39,036 bases of DNA from a virus: IMG/VR virus record IMGVR_UViG_3300046791_000259, positions 1-39,036 of that record. One strand, 5' to 3'. Below the pieces are notes generated by a model. The model made no database searches. It saw nothing but the letters and a program-made list of their open reading frames with translations, and was not told the origin of the DNA. How positions within the stretch are numbered: position 1 is the first letter of the stretch; every line of letters begins with the position of its first letter. The position numbers were made by a program, and so were the translations under genes. Positions 1 to 5,994 of the stretch are shown piece after piece.

Positions 1-137
1 AGGGGGAGTATGGCATGGAAGTGTGGTGGAATTGCGGCGGGAATGGGGCGATTTGAGGGCATTAATTGAATGCTGTTTAGACACAGTGTGTCACGTGATG
101 TGAGCAGTTTGCCACATGTTAGTGAGCAGAGAGGACG

Positions 138-160
138 TGTGAGCGCCTGAATGTGAGCGC
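138..160 (+). repeat. Iteron-like direct repeat, TGTGAGCGC
   Basis: The 9-mer TGTGAGCGC occurs at 138-146 and 152-160, 14 bases apart, and again at 566-574 inside the second hairpin-like unit. Repeated short words in a non-coding block beside replication genes recall iterons that bind an initiator, but no initiator is identified here, so the role is inference. Confidence 0.4.
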
Positions 161-166
161 TCGAAT

Positions 167-202
167 CTTGGGGCAGTGTGGGCGAGCGCACATCGCCCCA
201 AG
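167..202. repeat. Hairpin repeat, copy 1 (left non-coding block)
   Basis: Arms 167-180 and 189-202 pair over 14 positions with one A-C mismatch and one G-T wobble around the 8-nt loop GGCGAGCG. The inner 11 bases of the left arm read GGGGCAGTGTG. Hairpins with the same arm pattern and the same 8-nt loop length lie at 11155-11184 and 29880-29909. The 40 bases 170-209 are repeated at 559-598 with about 32 identities, including a perfect CCCCAAGTTTGGAG. Confidence 0.7.
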
Positions 203-385
203 TTTGGAGACACGTGAGGAGGATGCATTCGCGTAATCGCCTGTTCGCCTAGTTGACCCTCCCCCCGGGGAGGGGGGAGCGGCGGATCGGAATGAACGTG
301 GCGTCCGGGCCGCAGGTGTGCCGCGGGCAGTGAGGGAGAGAGGGTGAGAGGAGATGAAGGTGGGGTGTGCGGAGCGCGGTGTGAG

Positions 386-421
386 TGTGTGTAGTAAAAA
401 AAATTTTTTATAATACACACA
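386..421. other. AT-rich palindrome, 18-bp arms
   Basis: A loopless palindrome centred at 403.5. TGTGTGTA at 386-393 mirrors TACACACA at 414-421, and eight A (396-403) face six T (404-409). Sixteen of 18 pairs match. It is the most AT-rich stretch of the left block and contains TATAAT at 409-414. It is a candidate DNA-unwinding element or dyad operator inside the larger inverted repeat. Confidence 0.6.
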
Positions 422-436
422 CATTTGCATTTGCAA
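407..436 (-). promoter_or_regulatory. Promoter-like sequence toward the replication cluster
   Basis: On the - strand TTGCAA (436-431) is followed by TATTAT (415-410, 15-nt spacer) or TATAAA (412-407, 18-nt spacer). Transcription would run toward position 1 and, if the molecule is circular, into the Sak4-like ATPase gene and the whole replication cluster. The -35 match is only 4 of 6, so this is a weak prediction that rests mainly on position and AT content. Confidence 0.3.
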
Positions 437-558
437 GCCCGGCGCCGCCAAGGCACCCGGCGTGTTGGCCCCACCACGTGCGAGCGATCTCTCCCCCGGG
501 AGGGAGGGGGGTGCAGAACAGGCGATCAGGCGATAAGGCGAATAGTCGGAAAGGGGAT

Positions 559-598
559 GGGGCAATGTGAGCGCGCCAACAGGACCCCAAGTTTGGAG
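559..598. repeat. Hairpin repeat, copy 2 (degenerate)
   Basis: This 40-base unit begins GGGGCAATGTG and ends CCCCAAGTTTGGAG. It matches 170-209 base for base at about 32 of 40 positions with no gap. The right hairpin arm has decayed (AACAGGACCCC in place of CACATCGCCCC), so only the outer GGGG/CCCC pairs survive. A related CCCAAGTTT follows at 607-615. Confidence 0.6.
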
Positions 599-644
599 CG
601 GTGTGCCCAAGTTTAAACGTGAAAGTGAGAGGAGTACTTTTGGC

Positions 645-676
645 GCAGAAAAGCCCCCGACCAGAGGCCGAGGGCT
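645..676 (-). terminator. Rho-independent terminator after the 701-1321 gene
   Basis: Read on the - strand, an 11-bp stem (676-666 with 662-652, two G-T wobbles) closes a 3-nt loop at 665-663 and is followed at once by TTTTCTG. It lies 24 bases past the stop of the 701-1321 gene, so transcription of that gene would end before the left repeat block. Confidence 0.7.
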
Positions 677-700
677 CTTGCTAGACCTAGCAGGACTGCG

Positions 701-1321
701 CTACTTCAGAAGGCCTTCCGGGACCAAACCGTCTGGCATCGACGTCGCGCCCGCTGCAGCGGCTGAAGCGGCCGCTTTCACCTGAGCACGTTTGACCTCC
801 TCCGCGTCGTAAAACGCTCTGAAGGCCGGCTTTTCGAGAAGACTCTTTCCGGTCACTGCACCGGAGACAATCTTCTCCCTCAGCTTGTCACCGAGGTCCT
901 CTGCCAGTTTGTAACCCTGGGCAGAAAGCATCGCTAACCAAGCGTCGACCAGATACTTAGTCCGCGGTCCACCCTCTCGGTCAGAGCGCCATTCGCCCTC
1001 ACCGATCGTGTCCCACCGTTCTTGCATGGCCTGGAACATTTGTGGAACGTCCCAGCCCATCTGTTTGGACACAGCCGTGGCATTTCCGACACTAGTAGAG
1101 AGACCCATGGCAGCCGCAGCTATGCCCATGCATGGCCCGGGGTCTCCTGCCGGAAATAGACCAAGGATGTCCATCTCCAACGATCTGGAACCGTCAAGGG
1201 ATTTGATGATGCAGGCGACGACATGCTCGTCGATCTGCTTCACTTCCTTGCCCTCACGTGTCCGATACACGCGATTGAGCTTGCGGTTCGTGCCAGTGTC
1301 AGCCGTCTCGGTCATAGCCAT
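701..1321 (-). CDS. Hypothetical early protein, 206 aa
   Basis: I do not recognise this protein. The open frame extends upstream to 1651, but the ATG at 1321 is preferred because GAGGAG (complement of 1329-1334) lies 7 bases upstream of it, and the longer N-terminus would be translated from a GC-rich non-coding stretch. The product is mostly soluble: a charged N-terminus, a small hydrophobic Ala/Gly-rich stretch in the first half (GPCMGIAAAAMGLS), a helical charged middle and an Ala-rich tail (AAASAAAAGATS). It stands alone between a divergent control region and the repeat block, has its own promoter-like sequence and terminator, and points the same way as the replication genes. It may be an early host-takeover or regulatory protein, but that is a guess from position only. 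Confidence 0.75.
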   Translation of the reverse strand: MAMTETADTGTNRKLNRVYRTREGKEVKQIDEHVVACIIKSLDGSRSLEMDILGLFPAGDPGPCMGIAAAAMGLSTSVGNATAVSKQMGWDVPQMFQAMQERWDTIGEGEWRSDREGGPRTKYLVDAWLAMLSAQGYKLAEDLGDKLREKIVSGAVTGKSLLEKPAFRAFYDAEEVKRAQVKAAASAAAAGATSMPDGLVPEGLLK

Positions 1322-1369
1322 TTGGCTACTCCTCGTTTTTGGTCCGGGCTCATCCCTGACCATGGGTAG

Positions 1370-1398
1370 AGTATGCGCCACTCGGGGATAAAAGTCCA
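1370..1398 (-). promoter_or_regulatory. Promoter-like sequence for the 701-1321 gene
   Basis: On the - strand TGGACT (1398-1393), a 17-nt spacer and CATACT (1375-1370) each match the sigma70 boxes at 4 of 6 positions. The start codon at 1321 lies about 40 bases past the expected initiation point, with a strong ribosome-binding site between. Spacing and position are right but both boxes are imperfect. Confidence 0.35.
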
Positions 1399-1463
1399 GT
1401 AACATTCTTGTGATGTTGCACCGCAGCATCACGATAGTGTGATGGGTCTTCACGTTTAATTGA

Positions 1464-1530
1464 GGGGGGAAGCAAGGGCGAGGGGGGCACCGCCCCCAGG
1501 CGGGGGGTCCCCGCCTTGCGGGGGGAAGCC
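1464..1530. other. G/C-rich hairpin cluster in the divergent control region
   Basis: A run of G and C tracts contains a perfect 8-bp stem, AGGCGGGG at 1498-1505 with CCCCGCCT at 1509-1516 around a 3-nt loop, and GGGGG-CCCCC pairs just before it. No T tract follows on either strand, so it is unlikely to be an ordinary intrinsic terminator. The rest of the gap 1322-1819 holds the two promoter-like sequences, the short direct repeats listed separately and no convincing gene. Confidence 0.5.
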
Positions 1531-1578
1531 ACGCACGCAATTTGCAGTGTGAAATAAATGGCACCAAGTTAGCACTCG

Positions 1579-1812
1579 CACTCCTTCCTCTTGGGGACAA
1601 TGGGGCCAACCGCGGATCGGACTTGACTCCTTCCTCGCGCGCGTTCATCATACCCCGCGAAGAGTGCGAACTCCGCGCTCTTCTCGTTCGTGCCAGAGCG
1701 GTAGTCTCATCAGAGCGATGGAGAAGCCAATGCGTTAAAGAGTCCTCAACCCTTATCGTCGTTCAGGGAGTGGAGTTGAGTCCTCAGCCAATTCCACTCC
1801 TACCTCTTGGAG
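1579..1812 (+). repeat. Leader direct repeats upstream of the late operon
   Basis: CACTCCTTCCTCTTGGGG at 1579-1596 recurs at 1795-1812 with 16 of 18 identities, and ACTCCTTCCTC recurs at 1626-1636. The last 18-mer copy includes the ribosome-binding region of the holin-like gene (GGAG then ATG at 1820). GGAGTGGA at 1767-1774 can also pair with TCCACTCC at 1793-1800, which would place a stem just upstream of that start. Translational control is possible but unproven. Confidence 0.4.
1623..1651 (+). promoter_or_regulatory. Promoter-like sequence for the rightward operon
   Basis: TTGACT at 1623-1628 (5 of 6 to the -35 consensus), a 17-nt spacer and CATCAT at 1646-1651 (4 of 6 to the -10) point toward the holin-like gene at 1820. 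No other comparable pair was seen upstream of the long + strand operon. The leader would be about 160 bases. Confidence 0.35.
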
Positions 1813-1819
1813 TTAGAGA

Positions 1820-2047
1820 ATGAATCAAGATCAAGTCACTGGCATTATTCGCCATCTAGGAACTCTCCTCGGTGGTGTACTCCTCGCGCGCGGGAACTTC
1901 GACGCAGCCACAATCCAGAGTGTGGTCGGAGCTATCGCAACAATCGGAGGACTTGCATGGAGCGTGATGAGCAAACTTCCCGCCCCGACTCCCCCAACCA
2001 CCCAAGTCACTCAAGCCACTCCGATTCGGCCAAGTCAAGCGAGCTGA
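1820..2047 (+). CDS. Holin-like small membrane protein, 75 aa
   Basis: A 75-residue protein with two short hydrophobic stretches: about residues 13-23 (LGTLLGGVLLA), then a Gly/Asp turn, then about 33-50 (IQSVVGAIATIGGLAWSVM). A Pro/Thr/Gln-rich hydrophilic tail follows. The layout and sequence style resemble the Pam3-gp28-type holin family found in podoviruses. It would make the membrane lesion that lets the endolysin reach the cell wall. GGAG lies 7 bases before the ATG at 1820. It opens the + strand operon and stands near spanin-like and endolysin genes, which supports a lysis role. The precise holin class is inference. Confidence 0.65.
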   Translation: MNQDQVTGIIRHLGTLLGGVLLARGNFDAATIQSVVGAIATIGGLAWSVMSKLPAPTPPTTQVTQATPIRPSQAS

Positions 2048-2253
2048 AGGCTCGAGAGCTGGAGTACGCTGAGCAATGGCTCAAGCAAACAAAGAAGCGA
2101 ACGGAGCGAGCTCAACGCAGAGCAATGCGGTTGTTCTCCCAAGGACACTCGCGCAAGAGCGCCCGCCCGGCCCGCCACCTGCAGGAAGCACAGGCGTTCC
2201 TGGAGTTAGTCCGAACTCAGAGTGTGGAGCGGAGGGTTCGACGAATGAAGTGA
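1957..2253 (+). CDS. Possible charged helical protein, 98 aa
   Basis: This frame starts at an ATG with an excellent ribosome-binding site (GGAGG, 6-nt spacing) inside the end of the holin-like gene and stops at 2253, where GTGA would restart the small terminase. The product has a Ser/His/Pro-rich start, then a Glu/Arg/Lys-rich helical stretch (ELEYAEQWLKQTKKRTERAQ) to the end. It overlaps the holin by 91 bases and a possible N-terminal extension of the terminase by about 178. If real it is an unknown operon protein. If not, the terminase starts at 2076. The two readings exclude each other unless the DNA is coded twice. Confidence 0.45.
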   Translation: MERDEQTSRPDSPNHPSHSSHSDSAKSSELKARELEYAEQWLKQTKKRTERAQRRAMRLFSQGHSRKSARPARHLQEAQAFLELVRTQSVERRVRRMK

Positions 2254-2861
2254 ATGAAGCAGAGCTTGCAGTCGATCGATTCCTAAAGACCTTGAGTGCA
2301 GAAGAGGGAGCACCACCTGATCTAGAGAGTGCTCCCTCTCCGCTCGTTCCAGGACCGAAGAAAGTACATTGGTGGTATGAGCGGCTTGCGGACTGGATGA
2401 TCTCGAACCCCGATAAGTATTTGAAGGACGCTGCGGTAGTGTTTGATGTGAGTCCGGGCTGGCTTTATGCGTTGCAGCGTTCAGACACGTTCCAGGATTA
2501 TTGGACTAAGCGCTCGAGTGCAGTGTCAATCTCGGTGGAGCAGAAGGCTCAAGTACTCGCTGATCGCTTAATCGACTCCTTTCAGCAGGACCTTGATTCT
2601 GCAGATGCAATTCAAAAGCCGCTGCCAACTTCGACTCGGCTTCAGATTCTTGATGTGACGATGAAGAGGTTTGGCTATGGGGAGACGAAGAAGCCGCCCA
2701 CGCAACCCACTCCGGGAAGTAATGTGACTAACAATTACCTCGGTGTAGTATCGCAACAGGAATTGAAGAGTGCTAGAGATCGGTTGGCGCAAAGTCAAGA
2801 GGCGAAGCGAATTGCGCATACGCTGGAAGGGGAGGCTGCTGTTGCAGTGAAACTTCCATGA
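2250..2861 (+). CDS. terS: Terminase small subunit, probable
   Basis: The small terminase recognises phage DNA and presents it to the large subunit for packaging. The protein has a helix-turn-helix-like segment (KYLKDAAVVFDVSPGWLYAL) following WWYERLADWM, a helical middle and a charged C-terminal helix, as in other phage TerS proteins. Large terminase follows five frames downstream. The start is uncertain. GTG at 2250 gives 203 aa and forms a GTGA junction with the preceding 98-aa frame. ATG at 2076 gives 261 aa with an added Pro/Ser/Gly-rich disordered N-terminus. I prefer 2250 because the upstream region reads well in the other frame. Confidence 0.6.
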   Translation: MNEAELAVDRFLKTLSAEEGAPPDLESAPSPLVPGPKKVHWWYERLADWMISNPDKYLKDAAVVFDVSPGWLYALQRSDTFQDYWTKRSSAVSISVEQKAQVLADRLIDSFQQDLDSADAIQKPLPTSTRLQILDVTMKRFGYGETKKPPTQPTPGSNVTNNYLGVVSQQELKSARDRLAQSQEAKRIAHTLEGEAAVAVKLP

Positions 2862-3421
2862 ATGGATTCTACTTCGATTTCGTTGCTGCGAGTAGAGCGC
2901 CTTCTGCACCGCAAACTCATCCCTTGAATACGGTAGCGAGAAATGCGGGCCTCCTCTACGAGAGGAAGATCACTACGCTTGTAGAAGGGAATTCGGAGGC
3001 GTGCGTGGCACAGCTTCCGATCTGCTCCCTCCGCTCTCATCAGCAAGTGGCGAGGCCAGATATCTTGATCTTCAACTCTACCGGGGTGTTGTGTGTTGAA
3101 GTGAAGAGAACTTTCAACAACGATTGCTTCCCTCAAATTGAAAGGTATAGATCGCTCTTGACTGAGATGGATCTCGGCGCAGTGAGGATGTTGGCAGTGT
3201 GCGAAGCATTCCATTCTCGAAAGACTTTACGCTACTCTTGTGGAGTGGAAGCACTAATTGGAGCCTTGAAGATCAATCAAGGCTACGAGGTTTGTATAGT
3301 CAGTGCCCGGGAGTTGAAGGGGGTGATAAGTGGAAATCTGGGAGGCAATGCTAAAGTTGGCTCCACTTCTCGGTCCGTCAGGGGCGATCCTAGCTTCTGC
3401 GGTTGGGTACTTAATTCTTGA
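2858..3421 (+). CDS. PD-(D/E)XK nuclease-like protein, 187 aa
   Basis: Starts by an ATGA overlap with the small terminase stop. A conserved-looking core has E35 (LLYERKI), then D68 (RPDILIFN) and E81-x-K83 (CVEVKRT), the order and spacing of the PD-(D/E)XK nuclease fold, and a later helical stretch (QIERYRSLL). Such proteins can be resolvases, repair nucleases or packaging-associated nucleases. Here the gene lies between small terminase and the lysis and large terminase genes, so a packaging or end-processing role is possible. The last 30 residues overlap the next gene and look less like conserved protein. Family assignment is by motif only. Confidence 0.6.
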   Translation: MNGFYFDFVAASRAPSAPQTHPLNTVARNAGLLYERKITTLVEGNSEACVAQLPICSLRSHQQVARPDILIFNSTGVLCVEVKRTFNNDCFPQIERYRSLLTEMDLGAVRMLAVCEAFHSRKTLRYSCGVEALIGALKINQGYEVCIVSARELKGVISGNLGGNAKVGSTSRSVRGDPSFCGWVLNS

Positions 3422-3605
3422 GTTGAGGAAAGAGCGAGAGCGGCATGAGGCGACTAGAGTTCGGTTCGATTTGATGGCAGAGAAGAGGCATAGTATCTTA
3501 GAAGAGAGCGTTAGTCAGACGAAGTCAATGGTCATTGCGCTAGGAGAATTGCGTGAGCAAGTTGAGGTTCTCCAGAGAAGGACACGCCGTGGAGGGGGAG
3601 CATGA
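3330..3605 (+). CDS. i-spanin-like membrane coiled-coil protein, 91 aa
   Basis: The protein has one N-terminal transmembrane segment at about residues 8-30 (LKLAPLLGPSGAILASAVGY) and then a heptad-rich charged helix to near residue 85 (LELRKERERHEATRVRF and following). This is the layout of an inner-membrane spanin (Rz-like), which joins an outer-membrane lipoprotein to fuse the two membranes at lysis. GTG at 3330 follows AAGGGGG by a short spacer. The ATG at 3348 has a ribosome-binding site too close to use. It overlaps the nuclease-like gene by 92 bases. A lipoprotein frame that could be its partner lies nested in the endolysin gene downstream. A holin accessory protein is the main alternative. 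Confidence 0.55.
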   Translation: MEIWEAMLKLAPLLGPSGAILASAVGYLILELRKERERHEATRVRFDLMAEKRHSILEESVSQTKSMVIALGELREQVEVLQRRTRRGGGA

Positions 3606-3606
3606 A

Positions 3607-3795
3607 GTGCGTGAAAGGGAGCAGGAGGAGAAGCTGGATGAGATCTTGGACACTGCGAGAGCAGTGTCTTCTGCGCTTCGTGGTGAGGCGGAGCGGGCGG
3701 CAGAGTTGAATGGGAAGCAAAGAACGAGGCCAATCTTGCTTCCGGACTTGAGGGAGGAGAATGGTGGGCCGGATGCTAATGGAGAAGAGCATTGA
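3607..3795 (+). CDS. Small acidic hypothetical protein, 62 aa
   Basis: I do not recognise it. The frame is open from 3553, but GTG at 3607 lies one base after the previous stop and 6 bases after the purine run GGAGGGGGAG, so it is the likely start. The product is very hydrophilic: a Glu/Arg/Gln-rich helix (REREQEEKLDEILDTARAV), an Ala/Glu helix and a flexible tail ending GGPDANGEEH. No membrane segment or cysteine is present. It sits between the spanin-like and endolysin genes and overlaps the latter by 35 bases, so it may belong to the lysis set. Confidence 0.55.
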   Translation: MREREQEEKLDEILDTARAVSSALRGEAERAAELNGKQRTRPILLPDLREENGGPDANGEEH

Positions 3796-4318
3796 ATGGG
3801 TGCTAGAGGAGGAAGAGAAAGCTAATGTGGCGTCTCGTAAGTGGGGCATTACATTGCTTGAACTTTCAAAGCACTTAGGAAGTGGAGTGACTGTAGATGA
3901 TCTCCACGAGGTGAATGAAGATGTGGCTAGAACAGTGCTTGCAGAGAAGTGGAGAGTGGAAGAGCTCGAGCTTCTTCCTGTGGGGATCGATTACCTTGTG
4001 TTTGATTCTTCCATCGTGTGCGGGACCGAGACAGCTCGAAGATGGCTCCGAGGTGCCTTTGATCAGTTCTGTGCCGCTCGGGACGCCCAGGGAAGTGGAG
4101 GATCTCTCGAAGGCATTAGAAGAATTGGAAGTATTGGGGGATGGCTCTCTCAACTCGATCAAGCCTCCCTCTTTGCCATCGTGGAGTTGTTCATCTATTC
4201 CCGAAGAAGAAGGCATAGAACTGAACCAGACTGGTATTCATACTTTCAACAAAAGACTAATCGAGTTAATCGAGTCCGTCTTCGAACGAAGCAAACTCTA
4301 ACTGTGAGTGTAGAGTGA
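3761..4318 (+). CDS. Endolysin, GH108-type muramidase-like
   Basis: Endolysins cut peptidoglycan at the end of infection. Residues 9-35 (IEWVLEEEE then KWGIT) resemble the N-terminus of GH108 lysozymes, which have a catalytic Glu before a GIT motif. Residues about 57-95 match the family core (ARTVLAEKW, LPVGIDYLVFD, ETARRWLRGA), and the C-terminus has the expected Arg-rich helix and an NRVNRVR-like segment. The usual EGG plus Pro/Gly loop is reduced here to a run of four Glu residues, so which Glu acts is unclear. There is no signal peptide, so export would need the holin. ATG at 3761 follows GGGAGG closely. The stop overlaps the terminase start as GTGA. Confidence 0.65.
   Translation: MVGRMLMEKSIEWVLEEEEKANVASRKWGITLLELSKHLGSGVTVDDLHEVNEDVARTVLAEKWRVEELELLPVGIDYLVFDSSIVCGTETARRWLRGAFDQFCAARDAQGSGGSLEGIRRIGSIGGWLSQLDQASLFAIVELFIYSRRRRHRTEPDWYSYFQQKTNRVNRVRLRTKQTLTVSVE
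3915..4301 (+). CDS. Nested lipoprotein, o-spanin candidate, 128 aa
   Basis: This 128-codon frame lies wholly inside the endolysin gene in the +1 frame. It encodes a signal-peptide-like start (MKMW to SSS), a hydrophobic stretch about residues 20-32 (FFLWGSITLCLIL) and a lipobox L-P-S-C35, then a hydrophilic region with prolines. That is the design of an outer-membrane spanin (Rz1-like), which is often coded inside another lysis gene. GAGG sits 3 bases before the first ATG and 9 before the next at 3921. Nesting inside the endolysin, not inside the i-spanin gene, would be unusual. It could be a chance frame, but lipobox and signal sequence together make that less likely. Confidence 0.5.
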   Translation: MKMWLEQCLQRSGEWKSSSFFLWGSITLCLILPSCAGPRQLEDGSEVPLISSVPLGTPREVEDLSKALEELEVLGDGSLNSIKPPSLPSWSCSSIPEEEGIELNQTGIHTFNKRLIELIESVFERSKL

Positions 4319-5994
4319 CAGCGTATCTGCCATCTGGAGCTCCGCCTAAGATTAATCCGGAGTTTATGAAGCCGAAGCCGGAGCGGATTATTGTTCCAGT
4401 TGGATTACCTCCAATACTTAGTGAGGTTGAGGTTTCGGCAGAGTTGGAGTTTGTTCGAGAAGATCCAGATCTGTCTCCGAATTTAGCTGAAGTGATTCAA
4501 CTTGGTGCTGTAGATTCTATGTTCTTCAATAGAACGTTCTTTCCGAAGACCTTCCGGCAGGAGCCTGCACTCTTCCATCCTGAGATAGTGGATATCCTAG
4601 ACAATGACGCCAATCGGTATGTTAATCTTCAAGTCTGTCGCGACGGTGCGAAAACCACACTTCTCCGTGGTTATTGCGCGAAGAGGATTGCATATGGGCT
4701 ATCCCGAACCGTGCTCTATGTGGGTCTCTCCGAGGGTAAGGCGAAGCAAAGCGTACGCTGGCTTAAGCATCAGATCGAAACGAATAGAGCGTATACCAAT
4801 GCATTCCAGATTAGACCTGGCACGCCGTTCACGGATTCGGTTCTTAACCTCTTTCACGGGATTGACGGTCATCCGGTTTGGGTTCTGGCTCTTGGGGTTA
4901 CTGGCTCTGTTCGTGGTGTTAATCTGGACGATTACCGGCCTGATCTGATTGTCATTGATGACGTGATGGATGATGATAACTCTGCGACGAAGGAGCAGAG
5001 AGAGAAGATTATCAATCGAGTGCTTGGTGCGCTGAAGGAGTCGTTAGCTCCGGCGACTGAGGCTCCACATGCGAAGTTGGTCTTGAACAATACCCCACAG
5101 GACTTTGAGGATTTGTCAGCTGAAGCGTTAAAGGATCCGCAGTTCAAGTCTGCAAGGTTCGGCTGTTGGACTAAAGCTACAGAGCGCTTGACTGATGTTG
5201 AGATGCAGGAGAGCTCTTGGCCAGCTCGATATCCCTCTGTGACTTTGAGAGGAGAGAAGCAGGCGGCTATTGCACGGAACCGTTATTCGATCTTCGCTCG
5301 GGAGAAGGAGTGCTTGCTGATTACTCCTGAAGATTGTTACTTCAAGCAGGAGTGGCTTCAGTATTTTGGAGAAGGGGAGAAAGTCTCTGAGCCTCCGAGG
5401 CATCTAATGCAGGTGGTGATTGCGCTCGATCCGGTGCCGCCGCCTACGCCTATGCAGATAGCTAAGGGGATGAAGAAGGGAGACTATGAAGCGTTCTCAG
5501 TTGTTGGGCGATATCAGGGAAAGTATTATGTGTTAGAAACGTCTGCTAATCGTGGGCATAATCCGAGTTGGACTGTGTCGGAGTTCTTTCGCCTTTGTAC
5601 GAAGTGGCGGCCCTCAAAGGTGTTGGTTGAAGCGGTAGCGTATCAAGCGACGCTGGCTTGGTTGTTGAGAGAAGCGATGAGAGTGCGCGCTCGGTATTGG
5701 GTAGTTGAAGAGTTTAAGGATAAGAGAGCAAAGGCTGATAGGATTCATCAAGGGCTACAAGGCCCGGCGAGTGAACATGCGTTCCTTGTTCGTAGGACTC
5801 AGACGATGTTGATTACTCAGTTCTTGCACTATCCGGGGAAGATGCCGGATGAGAATCATGAGGATGTACTTGAGACTGCCGCGGTTGGAGTTGAGGCACT
5901 CTCTCACGGCTATGTGGGAGATGTTGAAGATAACTATGCTGAAGAGCTAGAGGATGTGATTCCAGCTATGCTGGACTACCGGGGGGCACCTTAA
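4315..5994 (+). CDS. terL: Terminase large subunit
   Basis: The motor that pumps DNA into the prohead and cuts it. The N-terminal ATPase has a Walker A-like CRDGAKTTL (residues about 106-114) in place of the standard GxxxxGKT, and a Walker B PDLIVIDDVMDDD (about 209-221). A C-terminal nuclease follows, with the first acidic strand VVIALDP, then a GDYEAF turn, KVLVEAVAYQ and a DKRAKADRI segment typical of RNase H-like terminase nucleases. At 559 aa it has the normal length for a T7/podovirus-like large terminase. It starts at GTG 4315 through a GTGA overlap with the endolysin and ends overlapping the portal start as TAATG. Confidence 0.9.
   Translation: MTAYLPSGAPPKINPEFMKPKPERIIVPVGLPPILSEVEVSAELEFVREDPDLSPNLAEVIQLGAVDSMFFNRTFFPKTFRQEPALFHPEIVDILDNDANRYVNLQVCRDGAKTTLLRGYCAKRIAYGLSRTVLYVGLSEGKAKQSVRWLKHQIETNRAYTNAFQIRPGTPFTDSVLNLFHGIDGHPVWVLALGVTGSVRGVNLDDYRPDLIVIDDVMDDDNSATKEQREKIINRVLGALKESLAPATEAPHAKLVLNNTPQDFEDLSAEALKDPQFKSARFGCWTKATERLTDVEMQESSWPARYPSVTLRGEKQAAIARNRYSIFAREKECLLITPEDCYFKQEWLQYFGEGEKVSEPPRHLMQVVIALDPVPPPTPMQIAKGMKKGDYEAFSVVGRYQGKYYVLETSANRGHNPSWTVSEFFRLCTKWRPSKVLVEAVAYQATLAWLLREAMRVRARYWVVEEFKDKRAKADRIHQGLQGPASEHAFLVRRTQTMLITQFLHYPGKMPDENHEDVLETAAVGVEALSHGYVGDVEDNYAEELEDVIPAMLDYRGAP

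Larger units (their letters stand above)
222..545. repeat. Long imperfect inverted repeat
   Basis: Bases about 222-290 and the reverse complement of about 481-545 align over roughly 65 bases with small gaps. The core ATCGCCTGTTC at 236-246 has a perfect inverted match at 516-526. Both arms also share the pattern ATTCGC-T-ATCGCCTG followed by a C-rich then G-rich run (palindromes near 258-273 and 491-502). The arms enclose about 190 bases that include the AT-rich palindrome at 386-421. The symmetry suggests a replication origin, a protein-binding nucleation site or a decayed mobile element. Which one cannot be told from sequence alone. Confidence 0.6.

Noticed and set aside
119-610. Long open frames on both strands in the left block
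   Set aside because: Low-complexity translations from GC-rich repeats, no good ribosome-binding site, and the frames cross palindromes and the AT palindrome.
1464-1530. G/C hairpin cluster as a terminator
   Set aside because: No T tract follows on either strand and no gene ends there, since the flanking genes diverge.
1542-1823. 93-codon + frame in the divergent control region
   Set aside because: TTG start without a ribosome-binding site, runs across the promoter-like sequence and repeats, and the product has no recognisable features.
2858-3605. Frameshift joining the nuclease-like and i-spanin-like frames
   Set aside because: The second frame has its own start signals and a clear membrane plus coiled-coil layout, so two genes are simpler than a frameshift.
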